This document shows, in pieces, positions 48,001 to 57,832 of a DNA stretch of 64,000 nt. The notes below the pieces were generated by a model. It worked only from the letters and a program-made list of their open reading frames with translations, had not been told where the DNA came from and made no database searches. Source of the DNA: Macrotrachela quadricornifera (taxonomy: Eukaryota; Rotifera; Eurotatoria; Philodinida; Philodinidae); NCBI GenBank assembly GCA_022393335.1, contig JAJEKB010000790.1:291009-355008 (forward strand), written 5' to 3'. Numbering within the stretch: position 1 is the stretch's first letter; every line of letters begins with the position of its first letter. The position numbers and the translations under genes are program-made.

Positions 48001-49113
48001 TTATGATTTACATAAGTTAAACTTAGTCTAAAATTCATTTCTTGTAATATTTTCACACAGAAGTCTTTATAAATCGTTTCTTTTTAAATATTCATCAATT
48101 TGTAGAGACTTGACTTCTCTACAAAACTATGTATTATGGTTCAAACTATAGATTCTTCTTTTATATTCTACAAATGGATAGAAAAAAAATCAGTAGCTTA
48201 GATAGTCCAACTTTTTGTTAAAAAACTAAATCTTTATTTTTTTTGTATATATTAAATTTTTATTTTTTATATAGATGAACAACAATTTTCACCATCAAGA
48301 CAATCAACAACATCACCACAAGATCATTCACCAAAAGGAATATTTTCTCGACGAGCACAACAAGTGAGATTTTATTCTCATATAATAAAAATTAACTTAC
48401 AATTTTATACTTAATATTTCGAATATTTTTCTCATAAACATTATCCTATAATTTATATTCAATTTGTAGTAAAGGGTGAATGCTAAAATTTTCCACTCTA
48501 TATCATAACATTCAATGGAGATAACTATTAAGCAAAGATCAAAAATAGCTTATTTAACCATTGAAAATTTTCTGTGAGCTTCATTCTATATATCGAATCT
48601 TTTTCTTTATTTGAAAGTATATATAAACTTGCAAGATAAAAATATTCAAATAACGTTTTTATATACTTAAAATACAAACCTATTAACATTTAGACACTTT
48701 CATCTCCATCTGATACTCAACATGAATCATCATTATCAATAAATAATGATCCATCAACAAATCTAAAAAGTTCACCTAGTAATCCAATACAAATAAATGC
48801 TAGTAGTAATACTCCACCAATAACTACATCACCAATTTCATCATCTGTATCACCAACAACATCTGTTTCATCAAATAGTGCACATCCACTTAAAAAACGT
48901 TTAATTAGTGAATATGAACATGAACAACAACAACAACAACGAAATTCACCATCTACGATATCACCTACTATATCTGTACCATCTGCAGTAAAAACTGACT
49001 CAACTAATAATTCAAATTTACCTATATCCGAAGATATTAATACTGAAGATATTTCTGATGCTGAAACAACTAAAGAGACAATTACCAAAACAACTGAAGA
49101 AAGTGAATCTTGA
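39038..49113 (+). CDS. NCOR1: Nuclear receptor corepressor (NCoR/SMRT family)
   Basis: Roughly 29 exons. Residues encoded at 39590-40440 match the NCoR N-terminal repression region: ILHDNRKKAEDSQKILNHL, DLTIPLYQEGND, NVMKNRLKDFFKKK and TFPELRKTRED. SIIPPIIYDKWQRKYQYFN leads into SANT1 (YWSPEEKQIFIEKFTQSPKN, VQFYYMTKKTENYKNLLRKQ). A Cys motif follows (CQLLSC near 41967, RCCTRCYEKL near 42171). SANT2 lies at 42387-42540 (GWTEHEIDAFTEALQKF, WTQIAEYVHRSEQSCRTFYQ). The C-terminal half is low-complexity with a 32-residue poly-Gln tract and NCoR-like GSIMRGTPISP and GSITQGSPISP motifs. TGA is at 49111-49113. Family role: scaffold recruiting HDAC3 to unliganded nuclear receptors through SANT1. Receptor-binding I/LxxII boxes were not identified. 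Several 0.3-0.85 kb introns, one with a hAT-like element. Confidence 0.93.
43327..43422 (+). repeat. CAA/CAG repeat coding 32 consecutive Gln in NCoR
   Basis: Uninterrupted Gln codons mixing CAA and CAG, within the NCoR reading frame. Shorter Gln runs occur in the same protein near 45083-45117. The mixed codons should limit slippage compared with a pure CAG tract. Confidence 0.9.
43731..44350. mobile_element. hAT-like non-autonomous element, 620 bp, in an NCoR intron
   Basis: The ends are inverted copies: left GGCCATAGAGAATTGCTCTC and right (reversed) GGCCATATAGAATTGCCCTC. The match runs on through TTTTTAAGATTTCT.CTCTATT and further similarity (tctacaaaacc) about 100 bp in. TTATATATA abuts both sides, consistent with an 8-9 bp target duplication, though this lies in AT-rich simple sequence. 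The end style (CTGGCGGGCCATA) and duplication length suggest hAT. No transposase frame is present. Confidence 0.7.
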
Positions 49114-49754
49114 ATATAAGTTGTTTGTTTCTTATTATATAGTTTCATACGTATTGCTCAAATAACCGGTCATTGTCTTTTGTTGTTGTTGATTATATTT
49201 ATCATCGAAAACAGTAAATAGAAGAAAAAAATAAATATTCAATCATGTTTTCTTTTTTCTTTTTTTTTTTCTTTTTGCTATAAATCTACATTACTTTTAC
49301 TCTTATTGTGTACATGACAATGATATACAGGCACACATTTCTGTGTGTATATATGTAAATATTTCTACATATTAAATTTCTTATTCATTGTTTCTTTTTT
49401 TTCTTTTTTTTTTTGTATGTAAAAATATTTGGAAACCGCTTTTTTGTTGTTATTATATTGTCGAGTTTGTCCTTTTCGTTACTCTCATTTATTTGATTTC
49501 TAGTAGAGTTGATATGTATAAAATTGAAAAACTATATAAATATAGAAAATTCTTTTCGTTTTGTTGCTTGTTGTTCTTAAAAATTTAACAAAAAAAAACA
49601 CGAAATATATTTCTTTCCTTTTTCTTCTCTGCTGTATTGTTTGTCTATTCAACATATAAATAAAAAAAGAAAAAACTAAGGGAAATTATGAAATTTTAAT
49701 TGATTTTATTCTAAAAGAAGTTTTTATAATTTTAGATTTCAAAACATACACATT

Positions 49755-52700
49755 ATGCCAGTTTGATATATTTTCTTTTCTTTTTGAAATAAAAATTAAT
49801 TTTGTCTTTTATTAGGAAAAAAAACGAGCAATAAGTAGTGGTAATGCAAATAATGTTAAAGTAGTCGTTCGATGTCGACCAATAAGTGATAAAGAATTGG
49901 ATAATGATCATAAAGAAATTGTTTTGGTAAATATAAATATATATTTGAAAAGAAGACATTTCCAATAGCTTTTTACATGAGTCTGACGCTATTTGATCGG
50001 TCTTGAGAAGTAGTGGAAAAACCTGTTTGGATATGGTTTTCTAGTCGTCTCTTGCTACAATTCCGTCAGTAATTAGACCTTATAACTACGATAAACTGAT
50101 ATCTCAATAAGAATACACCGATTCTGACTCAAAGTTTGGAAAACTTCTAGTAGCTGTAGGGCCTAAGTATATGCGGGATTTAATTTATATCAAAAATTGA
50201 GTGGAACACCCATTACTTGATAAGAGAAAATTGAAACACTAAACTCAAACAGGTTTTTTACTACTAACCAAAATCAATTGAATGGCAATAAACTCATGTA
50301 AAAAGCTATTGAACAATTGGGAATATTTTTGTATAAGTTTTCTTTGATATTTTAATGAGAAAGTTTTTCATAGGTCAATGAAAAAACCGGTTCAATCGAC
50401 GTTCGATTATTTCAAAATACAAATGATGATACAAATAAAACATTTACATTTGATTATGTTTTTGGACCAAATTCAAAACAAGTTGATATTTATAATTTAG
50501 TTGCTCGTCCAATTGTTGATGCTGTACTTGAAGGTTACAATGGAACAATATTTGCCTACGGACAAACAGGAACTGGTTAGTATTCATTTAATTTTTTTTT
50601 CTTTTAAATAAAATTTTTGTTAATAGGTAAAACATTTACAATGGAAGGAAAAAAGGATAATAATAATAATTATGGTATTATACCAAATTCATTTGCACAT
50701 GTTTTTCTTGAAATTTCGAAAGCTTCAAAAGATGTTGGGTAGGAAAAAAATTAATAAATAATAAAAGATATTATTCAAATAATTTTATTAGATATTTGGT
50801 TAATGTATCATATCTTGAAATTTATAATGAAGAAGTTCGTGATTTACTTGGTAAAGATCGTGATAAAAGTTTAGAAGTAAATTTATTTATTTAATAAAAA
50901 AAAACAATCGAAATTTAATATTTGAAAAACAAAAACATTTAGATTAAAGAACGACCAAATGTAGGTGTTTATGCCGATGGTTTATCAGCTCATGCATGTC
51001 ATTCAGCAACAGAAATGGAAGCATTAATGCGTGCTGGTAGCTACAATCGTAAGAGATTATTTTTTATCTTTTCCTTGAAATTCACTTTTTTAATATTAAG
51101 GTCATACGGGTCAAACTCTTATGAATGAACGTAGTAGTCGATCACATGCAATATTTACAATTACAATTGAATGTAGTGATACTGGTCCTGATGGTGGAAA
51201 ACGTATTCGAGTTGGTAAATTACATATGGTTGATTTAGCGGTATGAAGAAATTCTTTTCTTTTTGTGATTAAAAAAATATTTCCATTCTATTTTATTTAA
51301 GGGTAGTGAACGTCAATCAAAATCGGGTGCTGAAGGAAGTACTTTGAAAGAAGCAACAAAAATAAATTTATCATTATCAACATTGGGCAATGTTATATCA
51401 GCATTAGTTGATGGAAAATCAACACATATACCATATCGAAATTCAAAATTAACTCGTCTTTTACAAGATTCATTAGGTGGAAACTCAAAAACAGCAATGG
51501 TAACTTGTTTACATATAATTTTATAGAATTACTAGTTCATTTAGTCATTTGTTATCATTTTGATAAATATTTCTTTACATTACTTCGAATTGATATTTTT
51601 GAGTTTGAGATTACTTTAAATGAATTCGTATTTATTTTATTATTTTTTTTTGTGTATTTTTATACATTTTTTAATTGATAGATTGCAAATATTGGTCCAG
51701 CTGATTATAATTATGATGAAACATTAAGTACACTCCGGTAAGAATAAGTATTAATTTATTTCTTAACTTTTTTTTTTTGTTCCCATTTAATAGATATGCA
51801 AATCGAGCTAAAAATATCAAAAATCATGCACGCGTTAATGAAGATCCAAAAGATGCTATGATTCGAAATTTAGAAAATGAAATTCAACGATTACGTAAAC
51901 AAGTTGAAGAAGGTTTTTTTTCTACATATATTAATATCTATAATATAAATAATGTATATATTTTAATAAGGTGGTGGTGGTGGTGGTGATGATGATGAAG
52001 GATCAGGTTCTGATGTAAGTGAAATTGATGAAAATGGTCGACGTGTTGTACGTAAACGTCAATTAAATGTTCGTCAAGAACGTAAAGAAGAAATTGAACG
52101 TGAAATTGAAATCGAACGAAGAAAATTACAAGATGATACAGAAAAATCTCAAAAAGAAAGAGATAAAATAGCTCGTGCACTTCTTGAAAAACAAGAAGAA
52201 CTTCAAGCAATGTAAAATATTATTTCTTTTTTTTTACTTTTTATCATATTTCTTGATTGATTTAATAATAGGAAAGAACAAGATGATCTTCAACAAAAAC
52301 TTCGACAATTAGAACGAAAATTAATTGTTGGTGGTGAAAATTTACTTGATAAAGCTGAAAAACAAGCTCGATTATTAGAAGAAAGTGAACAAGAATTAGA
52401 AACACGTGTACAAAATGAAGAACAATTAAGAAAACAATTACAACAAAAAGAGGTTTCGATATTAAATATAAAATAAAATAAATCAATTATATTTTAGGCT
52501 GAAACACTTGATGTTCAAGTAAAATATACAACATTAAAAGAAGAAGCAGAAGATTTAACAAGAAAATTAAAAATTTTTGGAAAAAAATATCAAGAATCAA
52601 AACGAGAAGTAAAGAAAAGATTTTCTTTCAAATTAAATTTCTTTTTCTTCAGTTAATCGATCTTGAACGTGAAAATCTTCAACAACGTACAGAATTAATT

Positions 52701-53225
52701 GAAGCAAATTCTCAAGCATTTCGTGAATTACAAAAACAGGAATTTATTATTGCAAGTTATATTCCAGAAGAATATCTTGTAAAAATTTGTTAATATTATA
52801 TTTTTAAATATAATTTTCTTTGTTTTTTTTTGTTGTTAGAAACTTATTCAAGAAAATGCACTTTGGAATGAACAATTTGGAGAATGGAGTCTTAAATCTA
52901 TTGCATATACAGGAAATAATATTAAAAATAAAGAAAAAAAACAAAATCAAGTATGAATTTAAGAAAAGAAAAAAAGATTATTTTATTTTTTATTTTTAGA
53001 ATGATGATTTAGATTTAACTCATGTTTATTTAGCTTATACAGCTAAAGGTGCTGAAAAAGCTATGCGAGATTTTATGGATAGAAAGAAAAAAAGTCGAGG
53101 AAAAGAAAAAAAAAAGTATAAGAATTAATTTATATTTAAATAAATAATTTTTCTTTTTTATTTTAATTAGAAAAGCAACAAATGATGAACGTCCAACAAC
53201 AGCAGCACGAAATAAAAATGTGTGA
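49755..53225 (+). CDS. KIF3A: Kinesin-2 motor subunit KIF3A
   Basis: About 17 exons. The motor domain has the switch and nucleotide motifs [28 protein letters not shown] (P-loop, codon split by an intron), [12 protein letters not shown] and [16 protein letters not shown], plus the KIF3A-specific [13 protein letters not shown] and [18 protein letters not shown]. After the neck ([20 protein letters not shown]) comes a Gly/Asp-rich insert (51972-52015), a long coiled coil to about 52780 and the tail [20 protein letters not shown] with LTHVYLAYT, as in vertebrate KIF3A. TGA is at 53223-53225. It should form heterotrimeric kinesin-2 with KIF3B and KAP for anterograde intraflagellar transport. The start is proposed as ATGCCA at 49755-49760, a two-codon exon spliced to 49817; KIF3A proteins begin MP. 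The intron at 49927-50373 contains a MITE. Confidence 0.93.
49963..50311. mobile_element. MITE-like element, 349 bp, in a KIF3A intron
   Basis: The left arm begins CAATAGCTTTTTACATGAGT and the right arm is its inverted copy with the same 20 bases. Weaker similarity continues to a shared AGTAGT..AAAAACCTGTTTG motif about 55-75 bp in. No coding capacity. No clear target duplication, so family unassigned. It fills most of an intron of about 447 bp where neighbouring introns are 45-70 bp. Confidence 0.7.
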
Positions 53226-53393
53226 TATATATATATAATATATATTCTTTTTTTTCTTGTTTCAATTTTCAATATTAATCAATCCGTCCATTTTATCTTT
53301 CTTTTTTTTCTTTTTATACAAATAAAATAATAATCTCTTTTGTGTATATTCATATATTTATTGTTTAATATATATTCTAGATTAATTTTCATA

Positions 53394-53852
53394 ATGAGTT
53401 CACAATCAATTGATATCGGTTCAAAATCCGGTAAATTTAAATATATTTTAGTTCAACAAGGACAAAATTATATTATTCGTGGTGATCCAAATTTAGATTA
53501 TCATGGTATAGAATTTAACTTTTTGTTTTTTTTTATTTAATAATAATTTTATTTTTAAATAGATAAAATTTTTGAAAAATTAAAACAAGATATTGGAGAT
53601 AAATCATCGGATGAATTAAAAGTATTAGGAGGTGGAAAAATTCAAGTTGATTTTGAAAAAAAACAAATTAATGTATTCGGTGAATCTCAAGTAAAGTTTT
53701 ATTTTATTAATGTATTAAAAAAGAAAACTTGATTTTTATATGTTTAGTCATATGGTGCTGCTGATCATGCTAAAGCAAAATCATTACTTCAAGAAAAATA
53801 TCCTGATTTTAAAATTTCAACAGATAAACCAGCTGAATCTGATGACAAATAA
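53394..53852 (+). CDS. PHPT1: 14-kDa phosphohistidine phosphatase, copy 1
   Basis: Three exons: 53394-53505, 53573-53690 and 53748-53852, about 110 aa. Reads GKFKYILVQQGQNYIIRG, DYHDKIFEKLKQD, VLGGGKIQVDFEKKQINVFG and YGAADHAKAKSLLQEKYPDF, matching the PHPT1/Janus fold. The His of DYH corresponds to the catalytic His of vertebrate PHPT1 (EYH), so activity is expected: removal of phosphate from protein histidines in the cytosol. The start lies only 168 bp after the KIF3A stop, with an acceptor-like tattctag 14 bp before the ATG, which could be a 5' UTR splice or trans-splice site. A paralogue with the same intron positions follows downstream. Confidence 0.92.
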
Positions 53853-54646
53853 ATTAGAATACAAACCTTGATTGATTTGTATAGTTTAGCAGTTTTTTTA
53901 TATTGTTAATCTCGCAAAAATATTTATAAATATAATAAACAAGCAACATTTGATTAAATCATAATATGAGTTTGTTGTTTTTTTTTTCAACAAAAAATAT
54001 CCATAGTCGATCGTTGGAAAATTCTTCTTATAAATATATCAGAAGTCGGAAGATGAATATTATTGTATAGTATTATACTATTTCATAGATGGTATTGAAG
54101 AGATTATCTTCATTTTAGATGTATAATTTTTTTCATGGAGAAGAGATGCTAAATATAAAATATTGCTTTAAATATAATATGAATTAGTTTGTCGAATTCA
54201 AGAACTATATATAATATCTGGTAAAAAATAGATTGTGTAGATGATAACTAGTAAAGTATTGATAGAAATCGTTTATTTTTAAATCATTATGAGACTTGAA
54301 TTCAGATATATTTTTAGTTCAAAGAATGAATCAAAAAATAAACTGTACGGTTTTGTACCTCTAATTGTGATACATCTAATGAATCCTATGGTTGCTGCAT
54401 ATCTACAATCCCATGCGTAAATATTAGATCATCTACAATGAATTCCTTATACATATTTGCTTTCAGTTTTTGAGTTTAGAAATTATGCGTAAGTTCTTCT
54501 AATGTTCTAGTTACGATGACGCCCTGGAGAATACATCAACAATCTTTCTTCTCATCCTCACTTTCATCTACTGTCACCCTCACATTCGCAGTATATCTTC
54601 AAGACTTGTTAAAATACAAAAGAATCGTTATTTCTTGTAGATAACT
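53853..54646. other. Spacer between the two PHPT1 copies
   Basis: About 0.8 kb, AT-rich, with no coding exon seen. Long enough to hold an independent promoter for copy 2. Confidence 0.45.
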
Positions 54647-55121
54647 ATGAGTAAAATACTTCCAATCGTTAATATTGGTGCAAAATCTGGCAAATTCAAA
54701 TATATTCTTGCCCAACTTGGTCAAAAATATTTAATTCGTGGTGATCCAGCAGCTGATTATCATGGTAAAATAATAATTATTCATATAGAAGAGAACTTCA
54801 TTGATTTTTTATTTTTTAGAAAAAATATTTAAAAAACTTCAAGATGAAGCTGGCGGACCATTAAATGATTTATATATATTAGGTGGTGGAAAAATGCAAG
54901 TTGATTTTGAAAAGAAAAAAATTAATCTATTCGATCAATCAGAAGTATTAAAATAATTCAACAAGAAAAAAAATACAAATCTTTATTATATGAATTTTTT
55001 TTTATTTTATATATAGGCATATGGTGCTGCTGATCATAGACGATCAAAAACAATTCTTCAAGAGAAATATCCTGATTTTAATATTGCACTTGGTCCACCT
55101 GATTCGAATGCTAAAAACTAA
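54647..55121 (+). CDS. PHPT1: 14-kDa phosphohistidine phosphatase, copy 2
   Basis: Three exons: 54647-54764, 54820-54944 and 55017-55121, about 115 aa. Reads GAKSGKFKYILAQLGQKYLI, DYHEKIFKKLQDEAGG, ILGGGKMQVDFEKKKINLF and YGAADHRRSKTILQEKYPDF. The catalytic His (DYH) is retained. Intron positions and phases equal those of copy 1, showing tandem duplication of the whole gene. The sequences differ at many positions, with a different N-terminus (MSKILPIVNI) and C-terminus, so the duplication is not recent and both copies appear maintained by selection. Whether the two differ in substrate is unknown. Confidence 0.92.
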
Positions 55122-55455
55122 TATAAAAAAAAAAAAAACTTTTTTTGCTACATGTTCCTTTGATAATATAGTTTTATGGCTAACCTTTGTCTTAATAAAA
55201 ATTTTTATTCAAGCTATATAACATATGATTATTATTCGAAATTGGAAATAAGAATATAGATTACAATATGAGTCATGTTATTTCTTAGGAAATAAAAAAC
55301 AACATTATTGTATTCCACAGGTGTAAGAGTAATTTGCATAATAGTTGTGAAATAACTTTATCATTAATCATACATGACATAAAAAGAAAACAATATATAA
55401 ATCTTTTCACTTTTTTTTTTTACATTTCAAAATTTATTTACAAGACAAAAACAAC

Positions 55456-56004
55456 ATGGCTGACAATGATGATTTTGAAATAATTAATGAATCAGGAGTA
55501 TTAAATGAACAACTATTTGAATTTGTGGATGTAGATGATATCACTGAAAAAAATACGAATACTAATAATCCAACAACATTTGATGTCATTTTGCCTGCTC
55601 TTGTTCCAAAACCTTTAGTTAATGAAATTCCTCAAGTTGTAGAACAACAAATATCTACTTGTATTATTAATCTACCAAAATCAGAAGAACTTCCTCCACC
55701 TATCAAAACTACAACTGTTACAGCACCTGTTATTCAAATAAAAAAGACAATAGCAGCTCCGCCTTCATTACCAAAAACATTTGCTCCAGTACCATCTTTA
55801 CCAAAACCTCCTCCTCCACAGCGTTATGGTAATGCTGCATTGATTCCTCATAATTTAAATGAAACATTAGATATTGATACTATTATAAATAAATCAAGAA
55901 AAAATCAACAAATTACATTAAACGTTAGTGCTCAACAACAACAACATCATGATATTCAAACAGTACTTGAACAACGTCGAACGATTCTCAACAAAAAGAA
56001 CTAA
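55456..56004 (+). CDS. Unknown acidic/proline-rich protein, single exon
   Basis: 182 aa, no introns. The N-terminus is acidic (ADNDDFEIINESGVLNEQLF). The middle is Pro/Val/Thr-rich with PPPIKTTTVTAPVIQIKK and SLPKPPPPQRYGNAAL. The C-terminus is polar (TLDIDTIINKSRKNQQITL, IQTVLEQRRTILNKKN). No signal peptide, membrane helix or recognised domain. Coding support: a clear in-frame ATG directly after an A-rich leader, codon use like neighbouring genes and an open frame far longer than local background. I do not recognise the family; it is probably largely disordered with a short C-terminal helix. It could be a rotifer-specific gene. Confidence 0.65.
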   Translation: MADNDDFEIINESGVLNEQLFEFVDVDDITEKNTNTNNPTTFDVILPALVPKPLVNEIPQVVEQQISTCIINLPKSEELPPPIKTTTVTAPVIQIKKTIAAPPSLPKTFAPVPSLPKPPPPQRYGNAALIPHNLNETLDIDTIINKSRKNQQITLNVSAQQQQHHDIQTVLEQRRTILNKKN

Positions 56005-56471
56005 TATTTTCAACATATATACATGGAAATATATACATCTAAACGCCTACATAATAAAAAACAACTGAATGATAACACAGATGTTATTCTTTTTCTTTCT
56101 ACTTGTCTTAGATTTATTATGTACACTATTTGATCATCTTCTCACACCATCATTGTCTAACATACGATGGAATCTTTTTATTATTGATTGATATAGAACA
56201 GCATCTTTCTTTCAGAATAAATATATTGATATATATATGTGTCCCTTACTTGTAAATAAGAGAGATATACGGAAAAACAACACATATGTTCGTATTTTTA
56301 TCATATATTATCTATAGGTTATCTATAGTGCAAGGCAAAAGAAAAATCTGATTGATTCCTTCCTTTTTTTTTGTCTCTGATCTATAAAAAGAGAGAATAT
56401 CTATAATCATGTTCTCTTCGTCACAAATATCATCGATTCTATTCTTGTTGCAGTAATAGATCTTTGACGAT
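56005..56471. other. Spacer and 5' UTR region of the troponin I-like gene
   Basis: Contains the 3' end of the previous transcript and the first, almost entirely noncoding exon of the next gene, whose last base (56472) supplies the A of the start codon. Confidence 0.45.
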
Positions 56472-57674
56472 AGTAAGTGTAATAAAGACCTTGTATTTAT
56501 ATAAATATCTGTTCATATAATAGTGGCAAGTGGATCTGCTTTTAGTAATGTTCTTAAAGCAAAAGAAGATTTACAAAAATCACCTGAACAATTAGAACAA
56601 GAAAAACGTTCAATACTTTCACAACGTATACCATCATTACAACTTGATGGAAAAACAAAAGGAGATCTTATTGAAAAGGTTTTTAATAATTATTACTATA
56701 TAAGATATAATAAGATATTCGTTTTTTTTTCTCTTTAATAAGATAAAAGAATTTCATAGTATTCTTCAAGATTTACATGGTGCAATTTATGAATTAACCG
56801 AACGATTTGAACGACAAAAATATGATGTTAGTTATAAAAAAAATATATTTTTTTAAAATAATTATATCAAATTCATTATAGATGGTTGAATTAAGTGAAC
56901 GTGCTCGTCAAATTGAAAAAGGGTATTAAAAATAATTTGTCTATTTTGCTTTTCTTTTAATAATTATATTTATTTTAGAAAAGCTAAAACACGTAAATCA
57001 AATATTGTTCATACTGGTCTTGGTGGTGGTCTGTAAGTATTGAATTCTTAATATTGTAAAAACAAAAACAAAAAATTTTCTTTGATTAATTTTAGTTTCA
57101 CTGGTGTTAATGATATAACAGCACAAGCACCAGTCTGTTATTGAAAATTTTTATTTTTATTTTTATTTTTTTATAATCTTTCTTTTAGCCAAAAGTATCA
57201 CTTTTCAGTCGATATGAACGTTGTAAGTATTTGTTTATTTTTATTACTAATAAAAAACATTCAATAATAATCAAATATATTTAGTAACTGATCGTCGTAC
57301 ATACAAAGATCGTCGTGATGTTTGGGCTATTGAAAAGAAATCAAATGATTTTGTAGCTGAACGTCCAAAAGCAAAAATAAAACAAATTGCAGAATCATCA
57401 GAAAATGATTTACCACGTAAAACTAAACGTGCATCTACACGAAAGAAATCTGAAGACAAACATGAAGAAGAAGAACTAGTAAATTAAAAGTCAAAATTCA
57501 TCTTTTGTTTTAATAATTGAGCATTTTCACTTGTAGCCACCTCCACCTGCTGAAACAGCAGCAGAAGAAGAAGAAGAGGAAGCACCAGCTCCTGAAGAAC
57601 CAGCCGCTGAAGAAGAACCTGCAGCAGAAGAAGAACAGAATGAAGAAGCACCAGCAGAAGAAGAAGAAGAATAA
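56472..57674 (+). CDS. Troponin I-like protein with acidic C-terminal extension
   Basis: Nine exons. The ATG is split: A at 56472 before a canonical donor (GTAAGT) and TG at 56524 after an acceptor. Coding exons: 56524-56678, 56743-56826, 56882-56922, 56979-57032, 57096-57132, 57189-57222, 57285-57478 and 57537-57674. The protein, about 240 aa, reads LEQEKRSILSQRIPSLQLDG, LIEKIKEFHSILQDLHGAI, YELTERFERQKYDMVELSER and VSLFSRYERLTDRRTYKDRR. This follows the troponin I pattern: the IT-arm helix with RxPxLxLDG, ExxYDxE-like helix and a later VSxxxRYE segment. After a Lys/Arg-rich stretch the end is a PPPPAE plus Glu/Ala/Pro run. It would be a thin-filament regulator in muscle. Identity is by motif pattern only; troponin T or another actin-associated protein is the alternative. 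Confidence 0.7.
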
Positions 57675-57832
57675 TAAACAATATAATAAATGATCCAGTA
57701 TATCCCCTTATATAATAGATAACCTTTTTATCTTCTACCTTAAAATAAATTTTTATTGAAATTTTATCAACAAAAAAAGAAAAATATAAACAAATGAAAT
57801 TAGTTAGAATTTTTATTGTTCATTTTATTGTA

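Noticed and set aside
48440..48610. Small hairpin in an NCoR intron (TTCAATGG and its complement)
   Set aside because: Arms of about 8-10 bp with patchy extension are within expectation for AT-rich sequence; not enough to call an element.
48717..49148. 143-codon minus-strand frame
   Set aside because: Antisense shadow of the last NCoR exon; its Val/Cys-rich sequence mirrors Gln/Thr/Ser codons of the real gene.
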